Shown one piece after another: positions 51,306-61,110 of a stretch of DNA of 64,000 nucleotides. Position 1 is the first letter of the stretch, and each line of letters starts with the position of its first letter. Both the position numbers and the translations under genes were made by a program. The stretch lies in NCBI RefSeq assembly GCF_022179765.1, contig NZ_BPRE01000007.1:269923-333922 (forward strand), in the 5' to 3' direction. The notes beneath the pieces are model-generated. The model worked only from the letters and a program-made list of their open reading frames with translations. It was not told the origin of the DNA and made no database searches. This DNA is from Methylorubrum suomiense (GTDB lineage: Bacteria > Pseudomonadota > Alphaproteobacteria > Rhizobiales > Beijerinckiaceae).

Positions 51306-52484
51306 ATGCCCGTCATGACACCGCCAGATCACCCGACCCGCGATGCGGGTTTCGGCGTCTACCTGCACTGGCCGTTCTGCGCAGCGAAGTGCCCGTATTG
51401 CGACTTCAACAGCCATGTCCGCCATGCGGGCGTCGACCAGCCACGTTTCCTTGCCGCCTTCCGGCGCGAGATCGCGCATGCGGCACAGCTCGTTCCTGGG
51501 CGCACCGTCACCAGCATCTTCCTCGGCGGTGGCACGCCTTCGCTGATGGCGCCGGAGACGGTCGCGGGCCTGCTCGATGCGGTCGCTGGCGCATGGACGA
51601 TCGCCGCCGATGCCGAGGTGACGCTCGAGGCCAACCCGACCAGCGTCGAGGCGAGCCGCTTTCGCGGCTATCGCGCGGCGGGCGTGAACCGGGTGTCGCT
51701 CGGCGTCCAGGCCCTGAACGACGGCGATCTCAAGCGCCTTGGCCGGCTGCATTCGGTCGAGGAAGCCCTCGCCGCCGTGCGCGTCGCGGCCGAACATTTC
51801 GAACGCTTTTCGTTCGACCTGATCTATGCCCGGCCCGACCAGACGCCGGAGGCTTGGCGTAGCGAATTGCGCGAGGCGATCGCCCATGCGGCCGAACACC
51901 TCTCGCTCTATCAGCTCACCATCGAGCCGGGCACGCCGTTCTTCGGATTGGCCCGCACCGGCCGGCTCGTCACGCCGGACGATGACCTGTCGCGGGCGCT
52001 CTACGACGTCACGCAGGATATCTGCTCGGCCCACGGCTTGCCGGCCTACGAGATTTCGAACCACGCCCGCCCCGGCGCGGAATCTCGTCACAACCAGCTC
52101 TACTGGCGTTACGGCGAGTATGCCGGCATCGGCCCCGGTGCCCATGGGCGGCTCGTCCTGCCGGAGGGCCGGACCGGCACGCTCACCGAGAGGGCGCCCG
52201 AAGCCTGGCTCGCCCGCGTCGAGGGTGAGGGCCACGGCATCGTCGAGACCGAGGCCCTGTCGGCGGAGGATCAGGGCGACGAGTTCCTGATGATGGGTCT
52301 GCGGCTTGCCGAGGGCATCGACCCCGCCCGCTACGCCGCCCTCAAGGGCCGCCCGCTCGATACGGGACGTCTCGCCGCGCTGACGGCCGATGGGCTGGTC
52401 GCCCGCCGCGACGACGGACGCATCGGCGTCACGCCACGGGGCGCCCCGGTGCTGAACGCCGTGGTGGCGGAATTGGCGGCGTAA
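51306..52484 (+). CDS. hemW: Radical SAM haem chaperone HemW
   Basis: Radical SAM protein, formerly called HemN-like, that handles haem insertion, 392 aa from ATG 51306 (51267, 51276 and 51315 are other in-frame starts). GVYLHWPFCAAKCPYCDFNSH holds the CxxxCxxC cluster motif; SIFLGGGTPSLM and SLGVQALNDGDLKRLGRLH follow. HemW lacks the fourth cysteine of true HemN, as here (CDF, not CxC). The C-terminal HemN-like domain has EFLMMGLRLAEGID. Convergent with the LpoA-like gene with a 3-bp gap. Confidence 0.93.
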   Translation: MPVMTPPDHPTRDAGFGVYLHWPFCAAKCPYCDFNSHVRHAGVDQPRFLAAFRREIAHAAQLVPGRTVTSIFLGGGTPSLMAPETVAGLLDAVAGAWTIAADAEVTLEANPTSVEASRFRGYRAAGVNRVSLGVQALNDGDLKRLGRLHSVEEALAAVRVAAEHFERFSFDLIYARPDQTPEAWRSELREAIAHAAEHLSLYQLTIEPGTPFFGLARTGRLVTPDDDLSRALYDVTQDICSAHGLPAYEISNHARPGAESRHNQLYWRYGEYAGIGPGAHGRLVLPEGRTGTLTERAPEAWLARVEGEGHGIVETEALSAEDQGDEFLMMGLRLAEGIDPARYAALKGRPLDTGRLAALTADGLVARRDDGRIGVTPRGAPVLNAVVAELAA

Positions 52485-52487
52485 GGT

Positions 52488-53693
52488 TCAGATCCCCGAG
52501 GGACCCAGGACTTTCGGCGCCGGGCTCACCACGGCGGCCGCGTTGTTTCGGATTTCGTAGACCGCCAGCGTCCGTTCGCTGAGGCCGTCCGGGCGGAAGC
52601 GGAACGTCCCTTCGAGGCCGGAGAAGCCGGCCGGGCTCGTCAGCGTCGCGTCGGCGAAGCGTTGCGTCCCGTATTGGCGGATCAGCGCCGCCGTGAGCGA
52701 GACGGCATCGTAGCCGAGCGAGGCGGCCCGCGGCGGAGACGCACCGTAGCGGGCTTGATAGCGCTGGGCGAAGCCAGAGAAGCCCGCCGTGTCGGGGGCG
52801 GCGAACCAGCCCCCCTGGAAGGCCGGCTGCGACAGCACCCGAGGGTCGTTCCACAGGGCGAGGCCCATCGGGCGGACCCGTGTGGGCGAGAAGCCGATCT
52901 TGGTCAGGGCCGGCGCGACCGCCAAGAGTCCGTCGGGCGTGTCGGGCACGAACAACGCGTCGGCGGGGGCCGCCGAACCCACCATCACCGTGCGAAGGCG
53001 CTCGACGGCCGGGCCAGGGGCGCCGGTCGGGTAGCGCTCGATGGCGACGAGGCGGGCGCCGCGACGCGCTACGGCCTCGCGGAACTGCGCTTCGACGGCA
53101 TTGCCGTAGGTGGATTCGGGGATCAGGGCCGCGAAGGAGCGTCGCCCGGCCGCCGTCGCCTCCTCGACGATGCGGTCGACTTCCGATTGCGGCAGGAAGC
53201 TGATGAGGTAGACGCCGCGCGCCGCGACGCCGGCATCGGTCGAGAAGGCGACGACCGGCTTCCCGGCGCCCCGCGCCACGGCGCCCGCGGATTGGACATT
53301 GGCGGCGAAGAGCGGCCCGAGGACGATCTCGGCCCCGTCGGCGAGGGCCGATTGCGCCGCTTCGCGGGCGCCGTCGGGCGTGCCGCGGTCATCCTTCACC
53401 AGGATCTGCAGATCCGGCTTCTGGAAGTCGTCGTAGGCGAGTTCCGCGGCGTTGCGCAGAGCCGCTCCCACCGCTGCGCCCTGGCCGGTCAACGGCACGA
53501 TCAGCGCGACCTTGATCGATCCGGTCCCGATGCGCTGACCTTGATTGGTTGGGGGCGGGGCGTCGGCGTTGAGTGCGGGAGTCGGACGCGACGACGGCGC
53601 GAGGACGTCGGATCCGCCGGCGCAGGCCGAGAGGCCGAGCGTGACGAGCGCCACGCCGTACAATCCCGTTCGCCACCCGCCGATCCGCGTCAT
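52488..53693 (-). CDS. Penicillin-binding protein activator (LpoA-like) lipoprotein
   Basis: Exported lipoprotein with a periplasmic binding-protein fold, 401 aa from ATG 53693 behind GGGAGGG. Lipobox LSAC in LYGVALVTLGLSACAGG. The domain starts IKVALIVPLTGQGAAVGAALRNAAELAYDD, then LGPLFAANVQSAGAVARGAGKPVVAFSTD, typical of the LpoA/LivJ-like C-terminal domain in alphaproteobacteria. It likely stimulates a class A penicillin-binding protein from the outer membrane, though this role is only known in enterics. Divergent from rsmI, a widespread arrangement. Confidence 0.9.
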   Translation of the reverse strand: MTRIGGWRTGLYGVALVTLGLSACAGGSDVLAPSSRPTPALNADAPPPTNQGQRIGTGSIKVALIVPLTGQGAAVGAALRNAAELAYDDFQKPDLQILVKDDRGTPDGAREAAQSALADGAEIVLGPLFAANVQSAGAVARGAGKPVVAFSTDAGVAARGVYLISFLPQSEVDRIVEEATAAGRRSFAALIPESTYGNAVEAQFREAVARRGARLVAIERYPTGAPGPAVERLRTVMVGSAAPADALFVPDTPDGLLAVAPALTKIGFSPTRVRPMGLALWNDPRVLSQPAFQGGWFAAPDTAGFSGFAQRYQARYGASPPRAASLGYDAVSLTAALIRQYGTQRFADATLTSPAGFSGLEGTFRFRPDGLSERTLAVYEIRNNAAAVVSPAPKVLGPSGI

Positions 53694-53814
53694 TGCCGAC
53701 CCTCCCGATGCCCGCAACTGTCGGTCACGATGCGGAGAGCCCTTCGAAAAGTAAATGTGAGGCCGGCCTTCTCCACGGTCCGCAAACACGCTGCGGCGTG
53801 CCATTGTCGCGCCG

Positions 53815-54759
53815 ATGACACAGCGCAGCGACTCGGAAGCCCGCCGGGACCGGCCGGCCACCTTCACCGCCTTCGGCCTCGCCGCGGAGGCGGAGCGACC
53901 GGCGCCCGGCCTCTACGTCGTCGCGACACCCATCGGAAATCTGCGCGACGTTTCGTTCCGCGCGCTGGCGACGCTCGCCGCCGCCGACGCGGTGCTGGCC
54001 GAAGACACCCGCGTCACCCGCACGCTGCTGATGCATTACGGGATCACCACACCGCTCCTGTCCTATCACGAGCACTCGAACGAGGCGGTGCGCGAGCGGA
54101 TGGTGCTGCGGCTTCGGGCCGGTGAGACCTTGGCTTTGGTCTCGGATGCGGGAACGCCCCTCGTCTCGGATCCGGGCTTCAAGCTGGTGCAGGCCGCGAT
54201 CGCCGCGGGCGTTCCCGTGACACCGATCCCCGGTCCGTCGGCGGTCATGACCGCCATCGTCGCCGCCGGCCTGCCGACCGACCGCTTCTTCTTCGAAGGG
54301 TTCCTGCCGCAGAAATCCGGGGCGCGCCGCAACCGTCTGGAGGCATTGTCGCCGATCCCCGGCACCCTGGTGGTGTTCGAATCCCCCCATCGCCTTCCGG
54401 AAATGCTGGCGGATGCCGCCGACGTGCTCGGCCCGGACCGCCAGGCGGCCGTCGCCCGCGAATTGACGAAGCTCTACGAGACCATCCGCCGCGACAGCCT
54501 GGGGGGCCTCGCCCGCGCCTTCGCCGAGGAAGGACCGCCCAAGGGTGAGGTCGTGGTCGTGATCGGCGCCGAACCCGAGGACGCCAAGGCCCGCGAGGTC
54601 GATACCGGCCTCGACGCGCGAATCGAGGCAGCCCTCGCCCGTCACTCGATCAAGGACGCCGCTGCCCTGGTCGCGGACGAGACCGGACAGCCCAAGCGGA
54701 TCGTCTATGCCCGCGCCCTGGCCCTGGCCCGACGCAGCAATGACGAAGCTTCGTCCTGA
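53815..54759 (+). CDS. rsmI: 16S rRNA (cytidine(1402)-2'-O)-methyltransferase RsmI
   Basis: Methylates the ribose of C1402 in 16S rRNA, 314 aa. Signatures: [93 protein letters not shown] (in parts), [11 protein letters not shown]. About 25 extra residues at the N-terminus. Overlaps yraN by 20 bp. Confidence 0.96.
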   Translation: MTQRSDSEARRDRPATFTAFGLAAEAERPAPGLYVVATPIGNLRDVSFRALATLAAADAVLAEDTRVTRTLLMHYGITTPLLSYHEHSNEAVRERMVLRLRAGETLALVSDAGTPLVSDPGFKLVQAAIAAGVPVTPIPGPSAVMTAIVAAGLPTDRFFFEGFLPQKSGARRNRLEALSPIPGTLVVFESPHRLPEMLADAADVLGPDRQAAVARELTKLYETIRRDSLGGLARAFAEEGPPKGEVVVVIGAEPEDAKAREVDTGLDARIEAALARHSIKDAAALVADETGQPKRIVYARALALARRSNDEASS

Positions 54760-55132
54760 CACGATCCGCGATCGGCGCCGCGCCACCCATCGCCATGGCC
54801 TCTTCGCCGAGACATGGGCGCTCGTTGCCCTGATGGCGAAGGGCTACCGGCCGCTGGCCCGGCGCTACGCCGCAGCGGGCGGCGAGATCGACCTGATCGT
54901 CCGTCGCGGGCGGGTCATCGCCTTCGTCGAGGTGAAGGCTCGGCCCAGCTTCGAGATGGCGGCAATCGCCATCGATGCCCGCAAACGGGCGCGGATGTCG
55001 CGGGCGGCGCGTGCTTGGCTTGCCCGCCATCCGATCGGACCGGATGAGACCCTGCGTGCCGACGCCGTGTTCGTGATGCCTCGGACATGGCCTCGACACC
55101 TGCCCAACGTCTTCGAACTCGAAGGATTGTGA
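54740..55132 (+). CDS. YraN/UPF0102 family nuclease-fold protein
   Basis: Small protein of 130 aa from ATG 54740. Restriction-endonuclease-like motifs: [46 protein letters not shown] (the E-I-D...E-V-K core). It nearly always follows rsmI, as here, with a 20-bp overlap. The gene product has no settled function; a nuclease or DNA repair role is guessed from the fold. Confidence 0.93.
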   Translation: MTKLRPDTIRDRRRATHRHGLFAETWALVALMAKGYRPLARRYAAAGGEIDLIVRRGRVIAFVEVKARPSFEMAAIAIDARKRARMSRAARAWLARHPIGPDETLRADAVFVMPRTWPRHLPNVFELEGL

Positions 55133-55256
55133 GTGCGTGAATGCCCGTGACGGTGTCGGATCGACGGATCAGCTGCATCCATCGATGAGTGGGTCACGAT
55201 TGACCGCGACTCTGTCCCGAAGTCGCTGATGACTTTCGGGAAAAATATGGCCGCCG

Positions 55257-55646
55257 TCAGCCCTGAGCGCTGACGATCGCGGCGATCAAGGTGCGCTTGA
55301 GATCCGCTTGGCTGAACGGCTTCTGCACCACCGGACGATCACGGAACGGCTCGCGGATCCCCGCGCCGCCATAGCCCGTCGAGAACACGATCGGCAGGTT
55401 CCGCTCGGCGATGGCCTCGGCAACCGGATAGATCGGCTCGCCCGCCACGTTCACATCGAGAATGGCGACCGTGTAGTCTTCCGCACGCGCCATCTCGAGG
55501 GCAGTCGCGAGGCGCGCGGCCGGCCCGACGATCTCACAGCCGAAATCGAGGAGCATGTCCTCGAGCAGCATCGAGATGGCGGCCTCGTCCTCCACGACAA
55601 GCACGCGGGCGCCCGCCAGACGATCCTCGTTCGAATCCACAGTCAC
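55257..55646 (-). CDS. Single-domain response regulator
   Basis: Receiver-only protein, 129 aa from GTG 55646 (AAGGAAG nearby; GTG 55640 also possible). Acidic pocket VLVVEDEAAIS, phospho-acceptor in TVAILDVNVAGE, switch threonine in IVFSTGYG, and lysine in VVQKPFSQADL. No output domain, so it acts by phosphotransfer or protein contact. The LLEDMLLDFGCEIVGPAARL segment is typical of receivers paired with HWE/HisKA2 kinases in Rhizobiales. Stands alone between yraN and the osmoprotectant genes; no kinase adjacent. Confidence 0.9.
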   Translation of the reverse strand: MTVDSNEDRLAGARVLVVEDEAAISMLLEDMLLDFGCEIVGPAARLATALEMARAEDYTVAILDVNVAGEPIYPVAEAIAERNLPIVFSTGYGGAGIREPFRDRPVVQKPFSQADLKRTLIAAIVSAQG

Positions 55647-55850
55647 GCCGGGTCGTCTTCCTTCAGATCCGTTATCGTCGCGGCACGGCCTCGGCCGGTC
55701 CGGTCGCATCCCGGATTGTTACCGAGGTGACTTCGCCCGCTGACGGACCCGGCCCCCTCCGGATCCTGCCCCGGTCCTGGGAGGGGTCGCTTGGAAAGCC
55801 AGGCGTGTCAAGCACCGCGACGGGCCCGGTATGCTATCGTGACCGCCGCA

Positions 55851-56855
55851 ATGTTATTCAGAGATACATTTCGTCCGACCTGTTGCTCACGGGTCGGCAC
55901 GGGGGCGCGAATTCCGTCCCGACCTGGCTTCACCCGGCGAGGGCTGGCCCGCCTTGCCGGATCGGCCGCCGCCGCTGGATTCCTGCCTCGCGGCGCGTCC
56001 GGAGCGACCTCGAAATCGCTGGTCGTCGGTTCGAAGAGCGACACCGAGGGCACTCTGCTCGGCAACGTGATCGCCACGATTCTGGAAGGACTTGGCTTCC
56101 GGGTCGAGAGACGCCTCGGGCTCGGGCCGACGTTGATCGTACGATCTGCCCTGATCGGCGGCGAGCTCGATCTCTATCCGGAATATACCGGCAACGTCGC
56201 GTTCTTCGCCGGCACGGAAACCGATCCGGGTTGGAAGGACGGTGAGACTGCCTATGAGATGGCGCGGCGGCTGGATGCGGCGGAGGGCCTCAGCTGGCTC
56301 GCCCGAGCTCGTGCCGACAACACGTGGTGCATTGCCGTCAACGGCGCGCTCGCCCGATCGGAAGGCCTTGCAACCATGACGGATTTCGCGCGCGCCGTGC
56401 GGGCCGATCGCATCCGGCTCGCTGCTTCGACGGAATTCGTCGAAAGTCCCGCCGCGCTTCCGGCCTTCGAGGCGGCCTATGATTTTCACCTGCCGATCAC
56501 CCGCATCGTCAGCCTGCCCGGAGGCGATACGGCCGTCACCGCTCGGGCGGCAGCCGAGGGGATCAGCGGAATCAATGCCGGAATGGTCTACGGCACCGAC
56601 GGAGCGATCTCCGCCCTCGACCTCACCGTGATGAGTGACCCTCAGCGTGCGCAGATCGTATACGAGCCGGCACCGGTGATCCGCGCGCGCGTCCTCGAAG
56701 CGTATCCTGAGATCCGTGCAGCCCTCGACCCGGTCTTCGAAGCGCTCGATGCCGCGACCTTGCGCCGCCTCAACGGGGCGATCACGGTGGAGGGACGTCA
56801 GGCCGAAGCGGTCGCCGCCGCATGGCTCGCCGAGCGCATGAGCGCCCGCAGATGA
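55851..56855 (+). CDS. OsmF/YehZ-type glycine betaine ABC substrate-binding protein
   Basis: Periplasmic binding protein of the OpuAC/OsmF class, 334 aa from ATG 55851. A twin-arginine-like signal (FTRRGLARLAGSAAAAGFLPRGASGA) follows a 45-residue lead. Family landmarks: VVGSKSDTEGTLLGNVIATILEGLGF, RSALIGGELDLYPEYTGNVA, ADNTWCIAV, GMVYGTDGAISALDLTVM. The YPEYTG motif lies in the ligand region. The stop overlaps the first permease gene (ATGA). Ligand presumably a quaternary amine, unproven. Confidence 0.9.
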   Translation: MLFRDTFRPTCCSRVGTGARIPSRPGFTRRGLARLAGSAAAAGFLPRGASGATSKSLVVGSKSDTEGTLLGNVIATILEGLGFRVERRLGLGPTLIVRSALIGGELDLYPEYTGNVAFFAGTETDPGWKDGETAYEMARRLDAAEGLSWLARARADNTWCIAVNGALARSEGLATMTDFARAVRADRIRLAASTEFVESPAALPAFEAAYDFHLPITRIVSLPGGDTAVTARAAAEGISGINAGMVYGTDGAISALDLTVMSDPQRAQIVYEPAPVIRARVLEAYPEIRAALDPVFEALDAATLRRLNGAITVEGRQAEAVAAAWLAERMSARR

Positions 56856-58024
56856 TCATTGCTGCCGAATCGTGGGGGCGGCCCTTTTTCAAAAACTCAT
56901 TTTCCGTCGCGGCGGCGTTCGCCCTGCCGTTCATCCTCTGGCGAATGCCTCTGCTTCATCTCGCCCCGAACCGACTCGTCAGCGGCGAAGCCATTTCCTC
57001 CACGACGGCATTGGGCGCGGCGCTTTGGCCGTTGCTCATCCTCGTGGCCCTCGGTCCGTGTCTGGCGCTGACAGGCCGGGGGCGCATTGCCGGCTTTCTC
57101 GCCCTCGTCACCTGCGCGGGAGCTTTCGCCCTCCTGCTAGCGGCACTCGGGAGCGGGGCGCACGACCTGCTGGCCGGTCAGCCGGCGGCGGCACGGGCTC
57201 GCCTGGCCGCAGGCGCGTGGCTCACCGGGTTCGGCCTGTGCTTCGGAATGCTGCAAGGTGCTCGCGCGATCCGTATCCCGGCGCCCGGTTGGCTGGTCGC
57301 CGCCTGTATCGCACTCGTCGTCGTGTCCCTCGGTGCATCCGGCCTCCTGGATGCCCTTTCCCTCACGGTGGAACTCAGAGGAAGGCGGGATGGCCTGATC
57401 CAGGCGATCCTCGATTATCTCGCATTGACGGGGGGCGCGTTGGTCTTGGCCTCTCTCGTTGTCGCGGCGCTCGGTTCCTGGCGGCGCGGACGCGCGGTCG
57501 TCGATCTGCTCGTAAGCGGACTTCAAGTTGTTCCGGCCGTCGCGCTGCTCGGTGGTCTCGTCGCCGCAGCATCGGCGCTGCTGGCCATGCTGCCGGCTCT
57601 TCGCGGGCTGGGCCTGTCCGCTCTTGGGTCCGGTCCAGCCCTCATCGGCATCGCTGCCTATCTTCTTCTGCCGCTCTGGCGGGGATTGCAGAGTGCCTTG
57701 CGAGCGCCCGATCCCGCGATGCTCGACGCCGCCCGCGCCATCGGCCTGACACCCCGCCAGATCTTCGTCGATCTGCGTTTGCCGCTCGGTGCCCCCATCC
57801 TGATCGGCGGTCTGCGCGTGGCGGCGGTGCAGGCCTTGGGTCTCGCGACACTGGCACCCCTGGTCGGAGCAGGCGGGCTCGGTCGGCTCGTCTTCGACGG
57901 CATGGCCCAGTTCGCCCCCGATCTCATCGTGCTCGGCGCCGTCCCCGTCGTGGGGCTCTCGCTCGCCACCGAATCCGGTCTGAGCACCGTCGAGGCGGCT
58001 TTGCGCCGACGCTGGTCGTCATGA
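56852..58024 (+). CDS. YehY-type osmoprotectant ABC permease (long form)
   Basis: Membrane permease of 390 aa, matching the long YehY kind (about 385 aa) in which extra N-terminal membrane segments precede the BPD-type transport domain. The transport domain starts near residue 195; the conserved cytoplasmic loop is MLDAARAIGLTPRQIFVDLRLPLGAPILIGGLR, followed by GAGGLGRLVFDGMAQF. Starts at ATG 56852 overlapping the binding-protein stop, and its own stop overlaps the next permease ATG. The ATPase gene that sits between yehY and yehW in E. coli is absent. Confidence 0.9.
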   Translation: MIIAAESWGRPFFKNSFSVAAAFALPFILWRMPLLHLAPNRLVSGEAISSTTALGAALWPLLILVALGPCLALTGRGRIAGFLALVTCAGAFALLLAALGSGAHDLLAGQPAAARARLAAGAWLTGFGLCFGMLQGARAIRIPAPGWLVAACIALVVVSLGASGLLDALSLTVELRGRRDGLIQAILDYLALTGGALVLASLVVAALGSWRRGRAVVDLLVSGLQVVPAVALLGGLVAAASALLAMLPALRGLGLSALGSGPALIGIAAYLLLPLWRGLQSALRAPDPAMLDAARAIGLTPRQIFVDLRLPLGAPILIGGLRVAAVQALGLATLAPLVGAGGLGRLVFDGMAQFAPDLIVLGAVPVVGLSLATESGLSTVEAALRRRWSS

Positions 58025-58737
58025 TCGCGGTATTCCGACCGGCGCTCGCGCCGCTGCTTCTGGGCCTCGCTCTCGCAGCGGCGAGCCATCCCGCCTTCGC
58101 CCGCCTGCTCACGGGCGGTGGAGCACGCCCGCTGGCGGCGGAACGCCTCCTCGATCTCGCTTTGAACCACCTGTTGCTGGCCGGCACCGGCTTCCTCGTC
58201 GTCGCCCTGCTCGGCCTCGGTCTCGGTATCGCCGCCACCCGTCCGGCTTTCGCCTCCCTGCGACCGGCCATCGACACGCTCGCGGCCTTCGCTCAGGCCG
58301 TCCCGCCGGTCGTAGTGGTGGCACTGGCGCTCCCGATCCTCGGCTTCGGCGGCCCCCCGACACTCTTGGCGCTGCTGGCCTACGGCATCATGCCGGTCTT
58401 GCGCGGGATCGTCGGCGCGATCGAAACCGTCCCGGCCGAGGCCCGGTCGGCGGCCGAGGCCATCGGCTTCAAGGAGATCCAGATTCTCCTCGGAGTCGAA
58501 CTGCCGCTGGCTGTCCACGGCATCTTCGAGACGCTGAGGACCGCCTTCATCCTGTCCGTCTCCGTCGCGGCGGTGGGAGCCCTTGCCGGCGCCCCGACCC
58601 TCGGCACGCCCATCGTCGCCGGTCTTCAAAACCAGAATCTCGCCGCGATGCTTCAAGGCACGCTGGCGACGGCCGCCCTCGCCTTCCTCGGTGACGGCCT
58701 GCTGCAGGCCGTCGCCGGTCGGATCGAGCGACGCTGA
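58021..58737 (+). CDS. YehW-type osmoprotectant ABC permease (short form)
   Basis: Membrane permease of 238 aa. Six or so hydrophobic segments; family features are NHLLLAGTGFLVVALLGLGLGIAATRP, FAQAVPPVVVVALALPILGFGGPPTLLALLAYGIMPVLRGIVGAIE (in parts), the loop EARSAAEAIGFKEIQILLGVELPLA, and GAPTLGTPIVAGLQNQN. It pairs with the long permease. ATGA overlap upstream; convergent with the L,D-transpeptidase gene 5 bp downstream, leaving no room for an ATPase gene. Confidence 0.9.
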   Translation: MIAVFRPALAPLLLGLALAAASHPAFARLLTGGGARPLAAERLLDLALNHLLLAGTGFLVVALLGLGLGIAATRPAFASLRPAIDTLAAFAQAVPPVVVVALALPILGFGGPPTLLALLAYGIMPVLRGIVGAIETVPAEARSAAEAIGFKEIQILLGVELPLAVHGIFETLRTAFILSVSVAAVGALAGAPTLGTPIVAGLQNQNLAAMLQGTLATAALAFLGDGLLQAVAGRIERR

Positions 58738-58742
58738 TCGAC

Positions 58743-59864
58743 CTATCGATCGAGGAATTCGACCTTCGCCCCCTTCACGGTCCGGCTGGCGAGGTCGCGG
58801 GCATCCCAATTCGTCAGCCGAATGCAGCCATGCGATTCCGTTTTGCCGATTTTCTCCGGCTCCGGCGTGCCATGGATGCCGTAGGATTCGATCGAGAGAT
58901 CGATCCAAACGAGACCGACAGGATTGTTCGGGCCTGGATGGATCGAGAACTTTCGGTTCGTCTTGACGCCCTTGAAGCGATATTTCGGATTGTAGGTGTA
59001 CCATGGGTCGAAGGCGACGGCCTTCACCTTGGCGGTGCCGTCCGGCGCGGGTTTCTCGGAGCTGCCGATCGAAGCAGGGTAATCGGCCGTGAGGGTGCCA
59101 TCCTCACCGAATGCCCGAACCCGCTTCGTCTCCTTATCGACCTCGATGCGTGACACCTTGGGCGCCAACGGTACGCCCTCGACCTTGCCCGAACCGGTGG
59201 GCGGCACGGCCGCGACGATCAAGGTACCGCCGGCTTTGTCCAGAGGAACGCCCGGATTGAGCGCCGAGAGCAGATCCCGCTGCATATGGAAGCGTTCGGC
59301 TAGCATCTCGCGGGTGTTGGTGTAGTGCATCGGACCGATATCGGCCTGCTCCTCCATTTTCGCCGGCATCTTCTCGACGAAGGGCCCGTTCACATCGGCG
59401 TCCGTGATCGCGTAATCGGTAACGACCGGGTCCTGGCTCGTGGCCTGGAGCCGATCGAACACGGCACGGGTCACCTTGCCTTCGGCGGGGAGCCCTTGGG
59501 CGGAGGCGTAGGCCTTGAGTGCGCCGCGCAGATTCTCGCCGTCGCGTCCATCGATGGCACCGGGGGAGAAGCGGGCACGGTCGAGCAGCACCTGCACCTT
59601 CACCAGCAAAGGATCCGGACGTTTCGTGTCCGGCTCGGCTTTCATGTTCGAACGGTCGGACTTGCCCTTTGTCCGCCCTTTCGGGGCACCGTCCTTGGTC
59701 GCGTCTTCCGGTTCGCGGAACGTGGCGTTGTTGATCGAATCCTTGGTCAACGCGGGCGCTTCGGAGCTGGATTCAGCCGTTGCCGGAGCAGCGAAGCTCA
59801 CGCCGGATAGGGTGAATCCGAAGACGAGCGCCGCGGGGACGCTCCGCATCCATGTCCACGCCAT
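58743..59864 (-). CDS. L,D-transpeptidase (YkuD) with peptidoglycan-binding domain
   Basis: Exported cell-wall cross-linking enzyme, 373 aa. Signal peptide (VPAALVFGFTLSGVSFAAPATA), a charged linker, a peptidoglycan-binding helical domain (VLLDRARFSPGAIDGRDGENLRGALKAYASAQGL, about 92-130), and the YkuD catalytic domain with YGIHGTPEPEKIGKTESHGCIRL; catalytic C347 with H345. It forms 3-3 cross-links or attaches proteins to peptidoglycan. Same strand as, and 76 bp from, the extensin-like gene, but order suggests separate control. Confidence 0.95.
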   Translation of the reverse strand: MAWTWMRSVPAALVFGFTLSGVSFAAPATAESSSEAPALTKDSINNATFREPEDATKDGAPKGRTKGKSDRSNMKAEPDTKRPDPLLVKVQVLLDRARFSPGAIDGRDGENLRGALKAYASAQGLPAEGKVTRAVFDRLQATSQDPVVTDYAITDADVNGPFVEKMPAKMEEQADIGPMHYTNTREMLAERFHMQRDLLSALNPGVPLDKAGGTLIVAAVPPTGSGKVEGVPLAPKVSRIEVDKETKRVRAFGEDGTLTADYPASIGSSEKPAPDGTAKVKAVAFDPWYTYNPKYRFKGVKTNRKFSIHPGPNNPVGLVWIDLSIESYGIHGTPEPEKIGKTESHGCIRLTNWDARDLASRTVKGAKVEFLDR

Positions 59865-59940
59865 CGCCCGTCCGCTCTCCCATTGCCAATGGCAGAGGAA
59901 ATGACGGGAAAGCGCTGCCGTTCCCGCGGCGAAGCGACCG

Positions 59941-60840
59941 CTATTGGCAGAGGCGATGGCCGGCGTTGCGCTCGCGCTCGTCGAGGTGGAGGTGGTTGCC
60001 GTGGGCGGAATCGCTCCCTGGTCCGAGCACCGTGCGGAAGAACTCGCACGCGCTGGCGCGCACCGTCGCGAGGAAAGTGGCCTCCGGACTCCCCTCCGCC
60101 GCGGCCGTCACTTTGATCGCCGGGCGTTTGGCGAAACCGTACCCCATCACGTCGATGGCGTTGGCGAAGCTGTGCTCGCTCAGCTTGGCGTCGCTGTCAT
60201 GGTTCTGGCCACGGCAGACATAGGTTCCGCCCAGAGACAGGCTCGCGAGCCGATCGTCGAATTCCTTGCGCGCGGACGCTTGTACCTCCGTCGTCCAACG
60301 GGCCAACGCTTCCGCCGCCCGGCAGGTCAGGATCGCGGCCGGTTCCAGCGCCACGCCGTCGGCCAGGGCCGTCACGTTGAGCGGCCGCGGAGCGCTGCAC
60401 TGGCCGTTGCCGAGCGGCGCCACGGATTCGAACCGCGCCCCGAGCCGCTCCAGCCGGCGCAGGCAGGCGGCATCGTCGGGCGCCGCGACCTTCAACGCCA
60501 GAGCCGCCTCGCCCGACAGTTCCGGCGGTCGCACGGGCGGCAGCGGCGCTTCGGGTAAAGCGGTGGGATTGGCCGTGTCAGGGCCCTGCCCCCTCGGAGT
60601 ATCGCTGCCGGTCTTTCCCTCGGGAGGTTTCACGGCTTCCTTGCCGGTGACGAGCTCCGGCGGCCGCTCCGGCGGGAGAGGTGTGACCTGGGGCTCCGGG
60701 GGAACGAGATCGTTCGGGCGCTGGGGCGGCTCCGGCGGCGGAAGCGGGACGGTTGCGACCGGCGGCTTTACCGGGTCGGCCAGAGCCGAACCGAGACAAG
60801 GGGTCAGACTCAGTAGGCAGGCGACGATGACAGGCTTCAT
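59941..60840 (-). CDS. Extensin-like C-terminal domain protein
   Basis: Exported protein of 299 aa. Signal peptide (VIVACLLSLTPCLGSALA), a proline-rich linker (about 24-110, with repeated PP-x-RPP-E-L blocks), and the bacterial extensin-like domain with four cysteines: CLRRLERLGARF, GQCSAPRPLNVTAL, ILTCRAAEALARW, TYVCRGQN. Zn-peptidase-like residues occur in KLSEHSFANAIDVMGYGF and HGNHLHLD, as in D-Ala-D-Ala carboxypeptidase-like folds. A cell-wall role is likely; catalysis unproven. Next to the L,D-transpeptidase, supporting an envelope function. Confidence 0.92.
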   Translation of the reverse strand: MKPVIVACLLSLTPCLGSALADPVKPPVATVPLPPPEPPQRPNDLVPPEPQVTPLPPERPPELVTGKEAVKPPEGKTGSDTPRGQGPDTANPTALPEAPLPPVRPPELSGEAALALKVAAPDDAACLRRLERLGARFESVAPLGNGQCSAPRPLNVTALADGVALEPAAILTCRAAEALARWTTEVQASARKEFDDRLASLSLGGTYVCRGQNHDSDAKLSEHSFANAIDVMGYGFAKRPAIKVTAAAEGSPEATFLATVRASACEFFRTVLGPGSDSAHGNHLHLDERERNAGHRLCQ

Positions 60841-61110
60841 GCCTCGGACCTTCCCGAACGCTTCCGCGACGGATGGCGGACCGGCCTCGTGATCCTATCC
60901 CGACGACGTCTCGGCTAGGACGCTGCGGCCACGCCCTTCGGCAATCGTGCGGCGAAGGGTAACGCGCCCTCGTCCGGACGCCCTTTTGCCTGTGTCCGAT
61001 CGGGGGCCTATCCTGGCGAAGGTTCCGACGCCCACGACGCTCTGCGTGATCGAGTGGCGTTCGGTCGATCGAAAGGCGTTCCGGCGCCGATATCGAAGGG
61101 TTTTTCCTGC

